Shown: in pieces, positions 1 through 8,358 of the stretch
How the letters are laid out: each line of letters opens with the position of its first letter
Numbering within the stretch: position 1 is the stretch's first letter
Assembly (NCBI GenBank): GCA_905196835.1
Contig: CAJJWN010000001.1
Location: forward strand, 1 to 64,000
Length of the DNA: 64,000 nt
Reading direction: 5' to 3'
From: an uncultured Prevotella sp.
GTDB lineage: Bacteria > Bacteroidota > Bacteroidia > Bacteroidales > Bacteroidaceae
Position numbers and translations under genes: made by a program
The notes under the pieces: model-generated
What the model saw: only the letters and a program-made list of their open reading frames with translations
Databases searched by the model: none
What the model was told of the DNA's origin: nothing

Positions 1-31
1 CCGCCAACATATAGGATAAGACCGCAAGGCG

Positions 32-153
32 TTTCAAGCGAAAATCTGGTAAATTGGAACTACGGAGACGATTGCGTGATGCTTATGCTATGCTTACGCA
101 TAGCGTGCATTCACGTACTCTCCGTAAAGGCTTTACCAGAGCCATCGCTTGAA
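32..153 (+). other. Nested long hairpin, probable structured leader or small RNA
   Basis: Four pairs of arms nest on one axis: TTTCAAGCG 32-40 with CGCTTGAA 146-153; CTGGTAAA 46-53 with TTTACCAG 132-139; TACGGAGA 61-68 with TCTCCGTA 119-126; and GCTATGC 87-93 with GCATAGC 98-104, closing a four-base loop. CGTGATGC (75-82) pairs with 107-115 with one bulge. A terminator follows at 155-181, so this may be the 3' part of an untranslated RNA or an attenuator ahead of the gene at 209. No known RNA family was recognised. Confidence 0.6.
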
Positions 154-154
154 G

Positions 155-181
155 GTAGTGTGAATTGCACGCTACTTTTTT
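155..181 (+). terminator. Rho-independent terminator upstream of the RibD-like gene
   Basis: The arms GTAGTGTG (155-162) and CACGCTAC (168-175) pair with one G-U and are followed by six T residues at 176-181. It closes the folded segment at 32-153. Confidence 0.7.
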
Positions 182-208
182 ACCCTTGCCTAACGAAAGG
201 AAACGATT

Positions 209-631
209 ATGGGTAAAGTTCAGATTCTCGCCGTACTGACGATGGACGGATGTCTTTCTTCAGAGTTATATGATAAAGCACATCAGGATTTGTGCCTTGA
301 CCGTTGCGGTCTTGATGAAATCAGGAAGAAAGCCTTTTACCGTGTGACACCGGACTATTCCATTTCAATGCTGCACGAATGGAGAAAAGACTGCACAAAC
401 ATCCGTTACCTCGCGGAAGCCACACCGGACACGGCAGACTATATAAACGGACTGCTGCGGATGCACGCTGTGGATGAAATCATACTATACACCGTTCCTT
501 TCATATCCGGAAGCGGACGACATTTTTTTAAGTCGGCTCTGCCAGAGCAACACTGGACGCTTTCCTCTTTGAAAAGCTATCCCAACGGTGTATGTCGCAT
601 TATCTATATCCTTGATAAAAAAGCAAGATAG
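209..631 (+). CDS. Dihydrofolate reductase / RibD C-terminal-like small protein
   Basis: The 140-residue product has the RibD_C/DHFR-like pattern: an N-terminal strand with MDGC (compare MSLDGF in the family) and a C-terminal VDEIILYTVPFISGSGRHFF segment, the usual site of the GxG loop. It is shorter than typical family members of about 175 residues, so the fold may be reduced. The start is supported by an AAAGG ribosome site at 196-200, and a terminator follows at 752-790. It lies between the folded leader and rteC. Its substrate is unknown; a role in folate or riboflavin metabolism should not be assumed. Confidence 0.6.
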   Translation: MGKVQILAVLTMDGCLSSELYDKAHQDLCLDRCGLDEIRKKAFYRVTPDYSISMLHEWRKDCTNIRYLAEATPDTADYINGLLRMHAVDEIILYTVPFISGSGRHFFKSALPEQHWTLSSLKSYPNGVCRIIYILDKKAR

Positions 632-751
632 CCAAAATGTGCGGCAAGCATACATTTCTATTTTCAGGAATAGAATAAATGTTCCGATTACAAACAATTT
701 AAGTCGGAGATAATTTGTCCTTGTGAAAAAATACTGAATTTTATACCTCTG

Positions 752-790
752 AAATCCAGCACTTTGTAAAATTGAGTGTTGGATTTTTTA
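752..790 (+). terminator. Terminator after the RibD-like gene
   Basis: AAATCCAGCACT (752-763) pairs with AGTGTTGGATTT (775-786), one G-U pair, followed by a T-rich run. Confidence 0.65.
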
Positions 791-869
791 TTTTCTGCCG
801 CGTTTTTTGCCAATTATATTCATGTGCGCACGCAGAAAACAAAGTGTAATTTTCAAAATTGACAGAACC

Positions 870-1475
870 ATGAATTATTTCTTGCTGGCGGAAACCGACT
901 TTTTCCGCCTGATAAACGAAGCCGGCGACTGCAATATGGAAACGGCATACACGGCTTTCGCCACCCAAGTGATCGAACTGTGCAACGGCGGCATGGACAT
1001 GAACCTTACCGTCATCGCGCTTGCCTACATCGAAATCGAGTTGCAGCACCATCCCGTACGTAATCTGTCAGAAGAAAAAAGAGAGATTGCCGCCTACGTC
1101 AGCAAGGCTCTGTCTTTCGTAAGAAAGATGCAGAAATTCCTTGCCACGCCCCAAGTGCCACCACTAATATCCGCCAACAACGCAACAGAAACCACCGCCA
1201 GCCTTCTTCAATGGACGGGCAATGCCATCGACCTCGTGGAACTTATCTACGGCATAGACGTGATGGGCTGCATCAACAACGGCAATATGCCGCTCAAACA
1301 GCTCGCCCCACTTCTCTATAAGATATTCGGGGTTGATTCTAAAGACTGCTACCGCTTCTACACTGATATCAAACGCCGGAAGAACGAAAGCCGCACCTAT
1401 TTCATTGACAGGATGCAGGAAAAACTGAACGAGAGAATGTTGCGTGATGAGGAGTTGGAGCGGATGAGAAAATAA
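870..1475 (+). CDS. rteC: RteC family regulator of ICE excision
   Basis: The product matches the RteC family (about 200 residues, all helical), with the characteristic N-terminal NYFLLAETDFFRLINEAG and the C-terminal YRFYTDIKRRKNESRTYFIDRMQEKL. In CTnDOT, RteC is induced by RteB and activates the excision operon by binding inverted repeats upstream of xis2c; that is family knowledge. I chose ATG 870 because homology begins there, although the frame is open upstream to 807. A terminator follows at 1498. The excision genes it would control lie outside the window. Confidence 0.85.
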   Translation: MNYFLLAETDFFRLINEAGDCNMETAYTAFATQVIELCNGGMDMNLTVIALAYIEIELQHHPVRNLSEEKREIAAYVSKALSFVRKMQKFLATPQVPPLISANNATETTASLLQWTGNAIDLVELIYGIDVMGCINNGNMPLKQLAPLLYKIFGVDSKDCYRFYTDIKRRKNESRTYFIDRMQEKLNERMLRDEELERMRK

Positions 1476-1497
1476 AAAAATATCCATTACATATGAG

Positions 1498-1527
1498 AAG
1501 ACAGGAATACTCGTATCCTGTCTTTTT
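1498..1527 (+). terminator. Terminator after rteC
   Basis: The arms AAGACAGGAATA (1498-1509) and TATCCTGTCTT (1514-1524), one bulge, are followed by a T-rich tail. Confidence 0.6.
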
Positions 1528-1686
1528 ATTTTCATTTAATTATATATTAATTAGCACAATATATGTGAGTTTTTCATTCCTATAAGGACAAATTTCAGAA
1601 ACGTATGTCTGGTAAATTATTGAGTCATCATAGTATGAACATATATCATTACTAAAAACAATGAAACAACTTCCATAAGATTGTGG
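1528..1686. other. AT-rich gap between rteC and the cargo genes
   Basis: No coding frame or clear element was seen. The interval is strongly AT-rich, like the two genes that follow, and may be part of the inserted cargo module. Confidence 0.5.
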
Positions 1687-1758
1687 TTGTAAAAATCGCC
1701 ATTTAATAGCCCGTTTTTTTTGTAAAATTCGCCAATTAAAAAAATATGATTATCTTTG
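1687..1758 (+). promoter_or_regulatory. Promoter of the DUF4143-KAP pair with a direct-repeat operator candidate
   Basis: A Bacteroidetes -7 box TATCTTTG lies at 1751-1758, 18 bp before the ATG at 1777. Upstream are two copies of a 20-bp direct repeat, TTGTAAAA-T/A-TCGCC-AWTTAA, at 1687-1706 and 1720-1739, matching at 18 of 20 positions and 33 bp apart, about three helical turns. The second copy covers the place where the -33 box would lie; no good TTTG at the usual distance is visible. The layout suggests a site for a dimeric regulator; the regulator is unknown. Confidence 0.5.
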
Positions 1759-1776
1759 CATTATATTTTATAAGGT

Positions 1777-2907
1777 ATGGAAACAGTAAATAGAATACTT
1801 CAAGAGAAGATTACAGCACGAATCGCGCCCAATAAAGCAGTACTGATTTTTGGTGCTCGCCGTGTTGGTAAAACGGTAATGATGCGTAAAATTGTGGACA
1901 ACTATTCAGGTAGGACGATGATGCTCAACGGCGAAGACTACGACACATTAGCACTATTGGAGAATCGCTCAATAGCCAATTATCGGCATTTATTGGATGG
2001 TATTGATTTGCTGGCTATTGATGAGGCACAGAACATACCACAAATCGGTAGTATTCTGAAGTTGATAGTTGATGAAATACCGGGAATAAGTGTCTTGGCA
2101 AGTGGTTCTTCGTCATTCGATTTGCTGAATAAGACTGGTGAACCGTTGGTCGGCCGCAGTACGCAATTTCTCCTTACACCATTCTCGCAACGGGAAATCG
2201 CACAGACGGAAACGGCACTTGAAACCCGCCAGAACCTCGAAGCGCGCTTGATTTACGGTTCCTATCCCGAAGTAGTAATGATGGAGAACTATGAACGTAA
2301 AACAGACTACCTACGTGATATTGTCGGTGCATACCTGCTTAAAGATATCTTAGCAATTGACGGCTTAAAAAATTCGAGCAAGATGCGCGATCTACTGCGA
2401 TTGATAGCTTTTCAGTTGGGCAGCGAAGTTTCTTACGAAGAGTTAGGTAAACAACTCGGCATGAGCAAGACGACCGTTGAAAAATACCTCGACCTATTGG
2501 AAAAGGTCTTCGTTATCTATCGTCTGGGGGCTTATTCGCGTAACCTACGCAAGGAGGTTACAAAAGCTGGCAAGTGGTACTTCTACGACAACGGCATTCG
2601 CAATGCCATTATCGGGGCTTTCTCACCGCTGGCCATTCGGCAGGATGTCGGTGCGCTGTGGGAGAACTACATCATCGGAGAGCGGCGCAAAGCGAACTTC
2701 AATGAGGGACTGCACAGGGAGTTCTATTTCTGGCGCACCTACGACAAACAGGAAATCGACCTGATTGAGGAGAGTGCCGACAGTCTTACCGCCTTGGAGT
2801 TCAAGTGGGGAAATAAAATGCCGGCCGCACCGAAAGCCTTCCAAGAAGCCTATCCCTATGCCGAGTTTCATGTGGTAAATCGGGAGAATTATTTGGAGTT
2901 CGTATAA
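1777..2907 (+). CDS. AAA family ATPase with C-terminal DUF4143
   Basis: The 376-residue protein has a Walker A GARRVGKT at about 26-33, a Walker B LLAIDEAQ near 95-101, a sensor-like VLASGSSSFDLL, a winged-helix stretch (YEELGKQLGMSKTTVEKYLDLLEK) and a C-terminal DUF4143 block with EIDLIEE...ALEFKWG, which resembles a PD-(D/E)XK nuclease core. Members are common in bacteria and archaea but mostly uncharacterised. It has its own promoter and lies 16 bp before the KAP gene, so the two are probably co-transcribed. Composition differs from the ICE backbone, indicating cargo. The function is unknown; a defence or stress role is only inferred. Confidence 0.85.
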   Translation: METVNRILQEKITARIAPNKAVLIFGARRVGKTVMMRKIVDNYSGRTMMLNGEDYDTLALLENRSIANYRHLLDGIDLLAIDEAQNIPQIGSILKLIVDEIPGISVLASGSSSFDLLNKTGEPLVGRSTQFLLTPFSQREIAQTETALETRQNLEARLIYGSYPEVVMMENYERKTDYLRDIVGAYLLKDILAIDGLKNSSKMRDLLRLIAFQLGSEVSYEELGKQLGMSKTTVEKYLDLLEKVFVIYRLGAYSRNLRKEVTKAGKWYFYDNGIRNAIIGAFSPLAIRQDVGALWENYIIGERRKANFNEGLHREFYFWRTYDKQEIDLIEESADSLTALEFKWGNKMPAAPKAFQEAYPYAEFHVVNRENYLEFV

Positions 2908-2923
2908 TCAATAAATTACGTAT

Positions 2924-5900
2924 ATGGAAACAAAACTACAATCCAAACAGCAATATCCGCGGTTTATCCAAAATAAACCGTGTGGTATTGACAAATTCGA
3001 TGGAGGTTCGCAAGAAAGGTTGGCAAAAACTATTGCTCGCCATTTTTGTCAGAATGATTCATTGGATGAGGAATGTACTTTACCTCGAATTATCGGCATC
3101 GAAGGTATTTGGGGATCTGGAAAATCCAACGTGGTTAAAATGTTGGAACGTGAATTATCAGACGACTATTACTTTTTTGAGTATGACGCATGGGGACATC
3201 AAGAGGACTTGCAACGCCGCTCTATATTGGAATTGCTTACAAGCAAACTTATTGATGATGGTATCCTATCTGGAAATGCAACAATAAAAGTCAAAGGTGG
3301 AGGTACGAAAACCGTATCATGGTCTGAAAAGCTGAAATATTTATTAGCCCGTAAAACGGAGACCGTAACCGAAAAATATCCCCTTATCAGTAATGGTATG
3401 GTTGCGGCATTTTTGGTTGCAGTTTTAACTCCGATATTTACATTTATTGCGTATGCAGTAAAACCTACACCCACAACATGGTGGTTTTCTTTATTGTCTA
3501 TTATCATAGCTGCACTGCCAGTTCTTATTGCATTGTGCGTTTGGAAATGGGCATATAGCAAAGATCATAAATATGGATGGAGTTATATGTTAGCTATTTA
3601 TCAAGATAAAGTCGAAAAGGACGTTTGCTATGAGACTTTGAGCGAAGACGAACCAACGGTTTACGAGTTCAAAACATGGATGCAAGACATTTCTGATTTT
3701 ATCAAGGAAAAAGGACAACGTAAATTAGTCCTTGTTTTTGACAACATGGATCGTCTCCCCGCTGAAAAAGTAAAAGAATTATGGTCTTCTATCCATACGT
3801 TCTTCGCCGATAGCGGTTTTGAAAATGTTTGGGCTGTTATTCCTTTCGATGAAACACATTTAGCTTGTGCATTCGGAGATGAGACCGACGAACAAACGAA
3901 ACAACTGACCAAGTATTTTATCAATAAAACTTTCCCTATTGTTTATCGTGTTGCTCCTCCTGTTATTACCGACTATCGAAGTATATTCAACAAACTGTTT
4001 GTTGAAGCATTTGGAGAAACAGAAAATGAAGCGAAAGAAACTATAAATCGGATATTCAGATTGGTAAATCCTAATGCCAATGTTAGGGAAATTATATCAT
4101 ATATCAATGAGATGGTCGCTCTTAAACAAGAGTGGTGTAACGAAATTTTGATGATAAACATAGCATTGTTCTGTTTGAAGAAGACGGATATTCTGGCAAA
4201 TCCAGTAGAACAAATATTGTCCGGCGACTATCTGAATGGCATTCAAACAATAATTAACAATGATCTGCAAACACAACGCGAAATTGCAGCTTTGGTATAT
4301 GGTGTCGATGTTGAAGATGCTCGACAAATTCCATTGAAAAAATATATTGAAGGCTGCATCAACGGAGAAGAAGACCACGACATAAATCAATATGCAGAGA
4401 CTAATAAACAATTTGACACTGTATTAGAAGAAGTTATACAATGTATGGACAATGCGCTTATCGATAAGATTATACATTGTTTGCATAAATTAACTCGAAA
4501 GAGCGATGTTATTCTGCGTGTATGGCAAAGAATAGCACAATTGAAATTAAAAGAATCCATAGAGAAGCAGGTGTTCCCTGTCGAATACCAAGAACTGCTG
4601 TTGCATTTAGACACGGAAAGCCAAAACCATGTGATTGCTCAATTATATAAGAAGATAGTTCGGTTCAATGACTTCAATGGCGGCGACTATTTCAAAACGT
4701 TAGATGCAATAGACAGGTTTATTGCGCAAAATAAGTTGGCGTGCGATTTTACGTCATTGATTGAAGCAAAAACAGTCAAGCCAAATACATTTATCGATTA
4801 TATTCAAGCTGCAAATGCAACAGATGCTGCCTATCGGGATAACGCGACAACTAAAGCATATAAATATTATCAAGTAGCAACAAATTCGGAGGCGCTCGAT
4901 AATTATTTGGCAAACTTACTACCCGATAATTTCGACCATGCAGATATTGTAAAAACGTTAAAAGATAATTCTACCTATACGTTTCCAACGCTTTTGCAAG
5001 CGATCACGAATTGCATTGATGAACAGAATGTAAATAAAGATAATATAGGGGCTATATTTACAACCTATCGTTTATTGGCATCTGACGAAGAAAGACCTTT
5101 ACCTGTAACGTTAGATTCAACCTACATAAATCAGTTGCATTCTGAATTAGAAACTGATGGCCGAAACATTAAAGAGTCTGGATATTACGATTTAGTCGCC
5201 ATGCAATTGGCACATGGTCATTCCGTTTCCTTAATAGAGGGTGGAGATATAAAATATGTTGCAGAACTCATGGACTATTATGTGGATCATGGAGACTTAT
5301 TAGTAAATAGTGTGGGATGGAATATACCGCTATTAAATGAAACACTACAATACATGGTAAATCATAAACTTGGCTATAAATTATTGCTCTCAGACATATT
5401 GCCCCAATTTGAAGATATTAAGAACAGAATAGGTGTAACGGATGAGGTATTTATCGAGCATTTAGCAGAGTGGAATACCGATTTGGATAAGTATATCACT
5501 AAGAACAATATTAAAGATGTAATTCCTGACGCATCTTTTTACGATTTGACCACTAAAATAAGCAATGTCCTGACCGATCATATCAATAAAATAGCGTTCG
5601 AAGCGTTGTCTGAAATAAGTGTTGATACATTATACGCCCAAAGAACAGCACATACATCATATTATTGGTTTGTCGCAATAAAACATTTACTGGCTAAAAT
5701 CAAATCCTTGCCAGATAACTTGACTGAATTTGGCAAAAAGATTCTGATGGATATTGCTTCTGGAACTCAAAGTTTGAATCCTTTCCCTAATTGTTTCAAG
5801 AATATAGTTGAAAGATTGGATAAACGAAAAATTAAATCGACAGTTACCGATATAAGAAATGATTTCTGCATCGGTAAAAAGACTATCAATGCAATAAAGT

Positions 5901-6178
5901 TTCAATTTTTCGAAACATGGCTTAGATCGCATGGTAATTTGAAAAGTCAAGCTGGAGACGTTATTGATAAAATAGTGAAACCTGTAATTTCCGATGGGGC
6001 ATGCCGTTCATTGATTCTGCAAAACAAAGATTTTTATATGGATTTAATAAATACAGCAGGGGATGATGCTTATGAATTGAAAAAGAGTCTCCGAAACCTC
6101 ATACAAAAAGATTCAGATCCGCAATTGGTTAAATTTGTCAATTCGATAGATTCAGTACCTGAGGTTGAAACCGCGTAA
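2924..6178 (+). CDS. KAP family P-loop NTPase with two membrane segments
   Basis: The 1084-residue protein opens with a KAP NTPase domain: Walker A GIWGSGKS at 61-68 and Walker B KLVLVFDNMDRLP at about 267-279. Two hydrophobic helices (about 158-178 and 187-207) are inserted between them, the hallmark of the KAP family. About 700 residues of helical sequence follow without a domain I recognise. KAP proteins are membrane-associated STAND-like ATPases, and several relatives occur in phage-defence neighbourhoods. Co-transcription with the DUF4143 ATPase and the position between rteC and mobC mark it as ICE cargo. Its partners and trigger are unknown. Confidence 0.85.
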   Translation: METKLQSKQQYPRFIQNKPCGIDKFDGGSQERLAKTIARHFCQNDSLDEECTLPRIIGIEGIWGSGKSNVVKMLERELSDDYYFFEYDAWGHQEDLQRRSILELLTSKLIDDGILSGNATIKVKGGGTKTVSWSEKLKYLLARKTETVTEKYPLISNGMVAAFLVAVLTPIFTFIAYAVKPTPTTWWFSLLSIIIAALPVLIALCVWKWAYSKDHKYGWSYMLAIYQDKVEKDVCYETLSEDEPTVYEFKTWMQDISDFIKEKGQRKLVLVFDNMDRLPAEKVKELWSSIHTFFADSGFENVWAVIPFDETHLACAFGDETDEQTKQLTKYFINKTFPIVYRVAPPVITDYRSIFNKLFVEAFGETENEAKETINRIFRLVNPNANVREIISYINEMVALKQEWCNEILMINIALFCLKKTDILANPVEQILSGDYLNGIQTIINNDLQTQREIAALVYGVDVEDARQIPLKKYIEGCINGEEDHDINQYAETNKQFDTVLEEVIQCMDNALIDKIIHCLHKLTRKSDVILRVWQRIAQLKLKESIEKQVFPVEYQELLLHLDTESQNHVIAQLYKKIVRFNDFNGGDYFKTLDAIDRFIAQNKLACDFTSLIEAKTVKPNTFIDYIQAANATDAAYRDNATTKAYKYYQVATNSEALDNYLANLLPDNFDHADIVKTLKDNSTYTFPTLLQAITNCIDEQNVNKDNIGAIFTTYRLLASDEERPLPVTLDSTYINQLHSELETDGRNIKESGYYDLVAMQLAHGHSVSLIEGGDIKYVAELMDYYVDHGDLLVNSVGWNIPLLNETLQYMVNHKLGYKLLLSDILPQFEDIKNRIGVTDEVFIEHLAEWNTDLDKYITKNNIKDVIPDASFYDLTTKISNVLTDHINKIAFEALSEISVDTLYAQRTAHTSYYWFVAIKHLLAKIKSLPDNLTEFGKKILMDIASGTQSLNPFPNCFKNIVERLDKRKIKSTVTDIRNDFCIGKKTINAIKFQFFETWLRSHGNLKSQAGDVIDKIVKPVISDGACRSLILQNKDFYMDLINTAGDDAYELKKSLRNLIQKDSDPQLVKFVNSIDSVPEVETA

Positions 6179-6184
6179 GTATTT

Positions 6185-6315
6185 GTCTAACAAGTCCGAA
6201 TTTTACGATTTTACCCGTCAGAACTGAAGTGCCCCCCAAAAAAATTGTATCCAACTTTTGGGGGTCACTTCAAACTTCGATAGGGATAATTTTCAATTTT
6301 GGGGACTTGTTAGAC
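6185..6315. repeat. 13-bp inverted repeats bracketing the cargo/mob junction
   Basis: GTCTAACAAGTCC (6185-6197) and its exact complement GGACTTGTTAGAC (6303-6315) face each other across the KAP-mobC intergenic gap. The right copy overlaps the last codons of mobC, so it is probably the original sequence and the left copy arose with the cargo insertion. The pair could also act as a bidirectional terminator stem. Confidence 0.55.
6225..6272. mobile_element. Remnant or miniature element with IS3-like ends
   Basis: The 48-bp unit starts TGAAGTGCCCCCCAAAA and ends TTTTGGGGGTCACTTCA, resembling the terminal repeats of Bacteroidetes IS3/IS150-type elements, with almost no interior. It is flanked by AAC on both sides (6222-6224 and 6273-6275), which fits a 3-bp target duplication. 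It could be an IS deleted down to its ends, or it may only serve as a terminator hairpin for the convergent genes. Confidence 0.45.
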
Positions 6316-8328
6316 AGTCTCATTATCTGGTAGCAGTTTACACAGCACCGGATCGTTTTTGATACGCTCCAGTTCCTCCTGCACAATCTGCTTCACCTCT
6401 TCCTTGATGCGCCGGTAGTTCGCCTGCACCGTTTCCTTCATGCGGTCGTTGCCGTCCTCGTCCGTGAAGTTTGTAATGACGGGAATTTTCTTGTAGGCAC
6501 TTTCTTCCCGTTTCACCTTTTCGGCATCCACCACAATCTCGCAATGAAAAATCTTCTGCTCGATACGCTCGTTGAAGTTGTCGGATACAGAACCGACAAA
6601 CATTCCCTGCGTAAGCCCGGAAATCTTACTCGGTGGAATGAGCGCGTCCATCTGCGTGTTGATGGAGGTGGAAACATCCTGCCGGTTGATGGAGATGGAC
6701 TGCCGTTTCTGCAACACCTTACCGAACCGCTCGGAGAGCGTCTTGGCTGTTTCCCCCACCACCTGACCGGAGAAAATATTGCCGACAGTGTTCATCACCA
6801 CTTTCGCCTCTTTGTCCCCGTAGTCACGCACTAACTGGCTGAAATCCTGAAAGCCCAGACACACGGCAACCTTGTTGCTTCGGGCGGTAGCTATAAGATT
6901 GTCCAACCCTTTGAAGTATATTGTGGGCAACTCGTCGATGATGACCGATGACTTCAGCATCCCCTTCTTGTTGATGAGCTTCACGATACGGGAATTATAC
7001 AGACCGAGTGCCGCACCGTAGATATTCTGACGGTCGGGATTGTTACCCACGCAGAGGATTTTCGGCTCTTCGGGATTGTTGATGTCCAGCGTAAACTCGC
7101 TGTCTGACATCACCCAGTAGAGCTGCGGTGAAATCATCCTCGAAAGCGGGATTTTTGCCGACGCTATCTGACCCATGAGCTGCTCCGCAGCCCCTCCAAG
7201 CCACGCATCCATGAACGGCGAAAGGTAGTTCTCCAGCTCCGGATAAGAGGTCAGTATCGGAAATATATCCTCGTAACGGCGGTTCAGAAACTCGATAGCA
7301 TGGGGAAACGTGCAAAACTTCCCGTTCTGATAGATTTTGAGATACCAGATAATACTGGCAAACAGAATGATAGGTGACTCCACGAAGAAGTCGCCCTGCT
7401 TTTGCACCCACGTTTTATTGAGGTTGAGCATTATTGTGTAGGCACTCTCATAGGCATCCGTAATATCTTCCATAAAATCCGGGTGAATGGGATTGCACCG
7501 ATGAGAGCGTCGCGGGTCGTCGAAGTTGATCACATAGAACTTCGGCTTTACCTTGTAGCCGTCCGGGTGGTTCAGCAAATGGTTGTAGGCAATAGTAGAT
7601 AGGTCGGGATACTTGAAATCGTAGATGTATTGACTAAAGCCCTTTTCAATCTGTTGCTTGATAAAATTGTTTACCACGGCATAGGACTTGCCGCTGCCCG
7701 GCGTACCCAACACGATGGACGCACGGAAGGGATTAACTACATTGATCCAACCGTTGTTCCAGCGTTTCCTGTAATAGAAACGTGTCGGCAGATTGACCGA
7801 ATACTCGCTTTCGATAAGCCTCGTTTCCTGCATGAAACTCTCGTTCTCGTTGTTGAAAACATCCTCCATCAAATTGTGTTTCAACAGGCGGCTCATCCAC
7901 AGACCACCCATCAACAGGCAGACATAGCCCGTTCCAATGGTAAGGACATACAGTCCCGTCACCGCTTCAAGCGGCAGCGGCAGGGGCAGCAACCACCAGT
8001 TCAGGAAAAACAGCACGAACCCGACGGCAAATGCTGTCCAGATTCTCCCCCAAGTGATTTTCTCACCCTTGACACCCTTCGTACCCAGACAGGACAAGGC
8101 AAGCAAAAGGACGGAAAACAGCTTCGTGTAGAGAATGGAATGGAACAGCCCCGCCGTGCGGTCGAAGTTCAGAAGGATTTTGTCCACCACGCCGATGTTC
8201 ACGCCCCACAGCCGGATGGCTTCGTAGCAGAACCAGTACACGTTCATGACCACTAAAATGATACTCACGGCACGCAGAAAATCCATGATTTTCGCCAATG
8301 CCCTCAAATCGTCTTCTTGTTGTGACAT
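6310..8328 (-). CDS. mobC: Type IV coupling protein MobC (TraG/VirD4 family)
   Basis: The 672-residue coupling ATPase links the relaxosome to the mating channel. Four N-terminal membrane helices (within about residues 10-150) precede a Walker A VLGTPGSGKS near 207-216 and a Walker B SVIIDELPTIY, followed by ATARSNKVAVCLGFQDFSQL, typical of VirD4/TraG. The length matches CTnDOT MobC. It is the last gene of mobA-mobB-mobC and ends in the inverted repeat at 6303-6315, converging with the cargo pair. Confidence 0.93.
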   Translation of the reverse strand: MSQQEDDLRALAKIMDFLRAVSIILVVMNVYWFCYEAIRLWGVNIGVVDKILLNFDRTAGLFHSILYTKLFSVLLLALSCLGTKGVKGEKITWGRIWTAFAVGFVLFFLNWWLLPLPLPLEAVTGLYVLTIGTGYVCLLMGGLWMSRLLKHNLMEDVFNNENESFMQETRLIESEYSVNLPTRFYYRKRWNNGWINVVNPFRASIVLGTPGSGKSYAVVNNFIKQQIEKGFSQYIYDFKYPDLSTIAYNHLLNHPDGYKVKPKFYVINFDDPRRSHRCNPIHPDFMEDITDAYESAYTIMLNLNKTWVQKQGDFFVESPIILFASIIWYLKIYQNGKFCTFPHAIEFLNRRYEDIFPILTSYPELENYLSPFMDAWLGGAAEQLMGQIASAKIPLSRMISPQLYWVMSDSEFTLDINNPEEPKILCVGNNPDRQNIYGAALGLYNSRIVKLINKKGMLKSSVIIDELPTIYFKGLDNLIATARSNKVAVCLGFQDFSQLVRDYGDKEAKVVMNTVGNIFSGQVVGETAKTLSERFGKVLQKRQSISINRQDVSTSINTQMDALIPPSKISGLTQGMFVGSVSDNFNERIEQKIFHCEIVVDAEKVKREESAYKKIPVITNFTDEDGNDRMKETVQANYRRIKEEVKQIVQEELERIKNDPVLCKLLPDNETV

Positions 8329-8358
8329 ACATTGATTTTTTAATTGTTGATACTCTGA

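Noticed and set aside
32..194. Resemblance to an integron attC site (large palindrome followed by GCCTAAC at 188-194)
   Set aside because: No matching GTTRRRY is present on the left side, and no integrase gene is near; the folded unit ends in a terminator.
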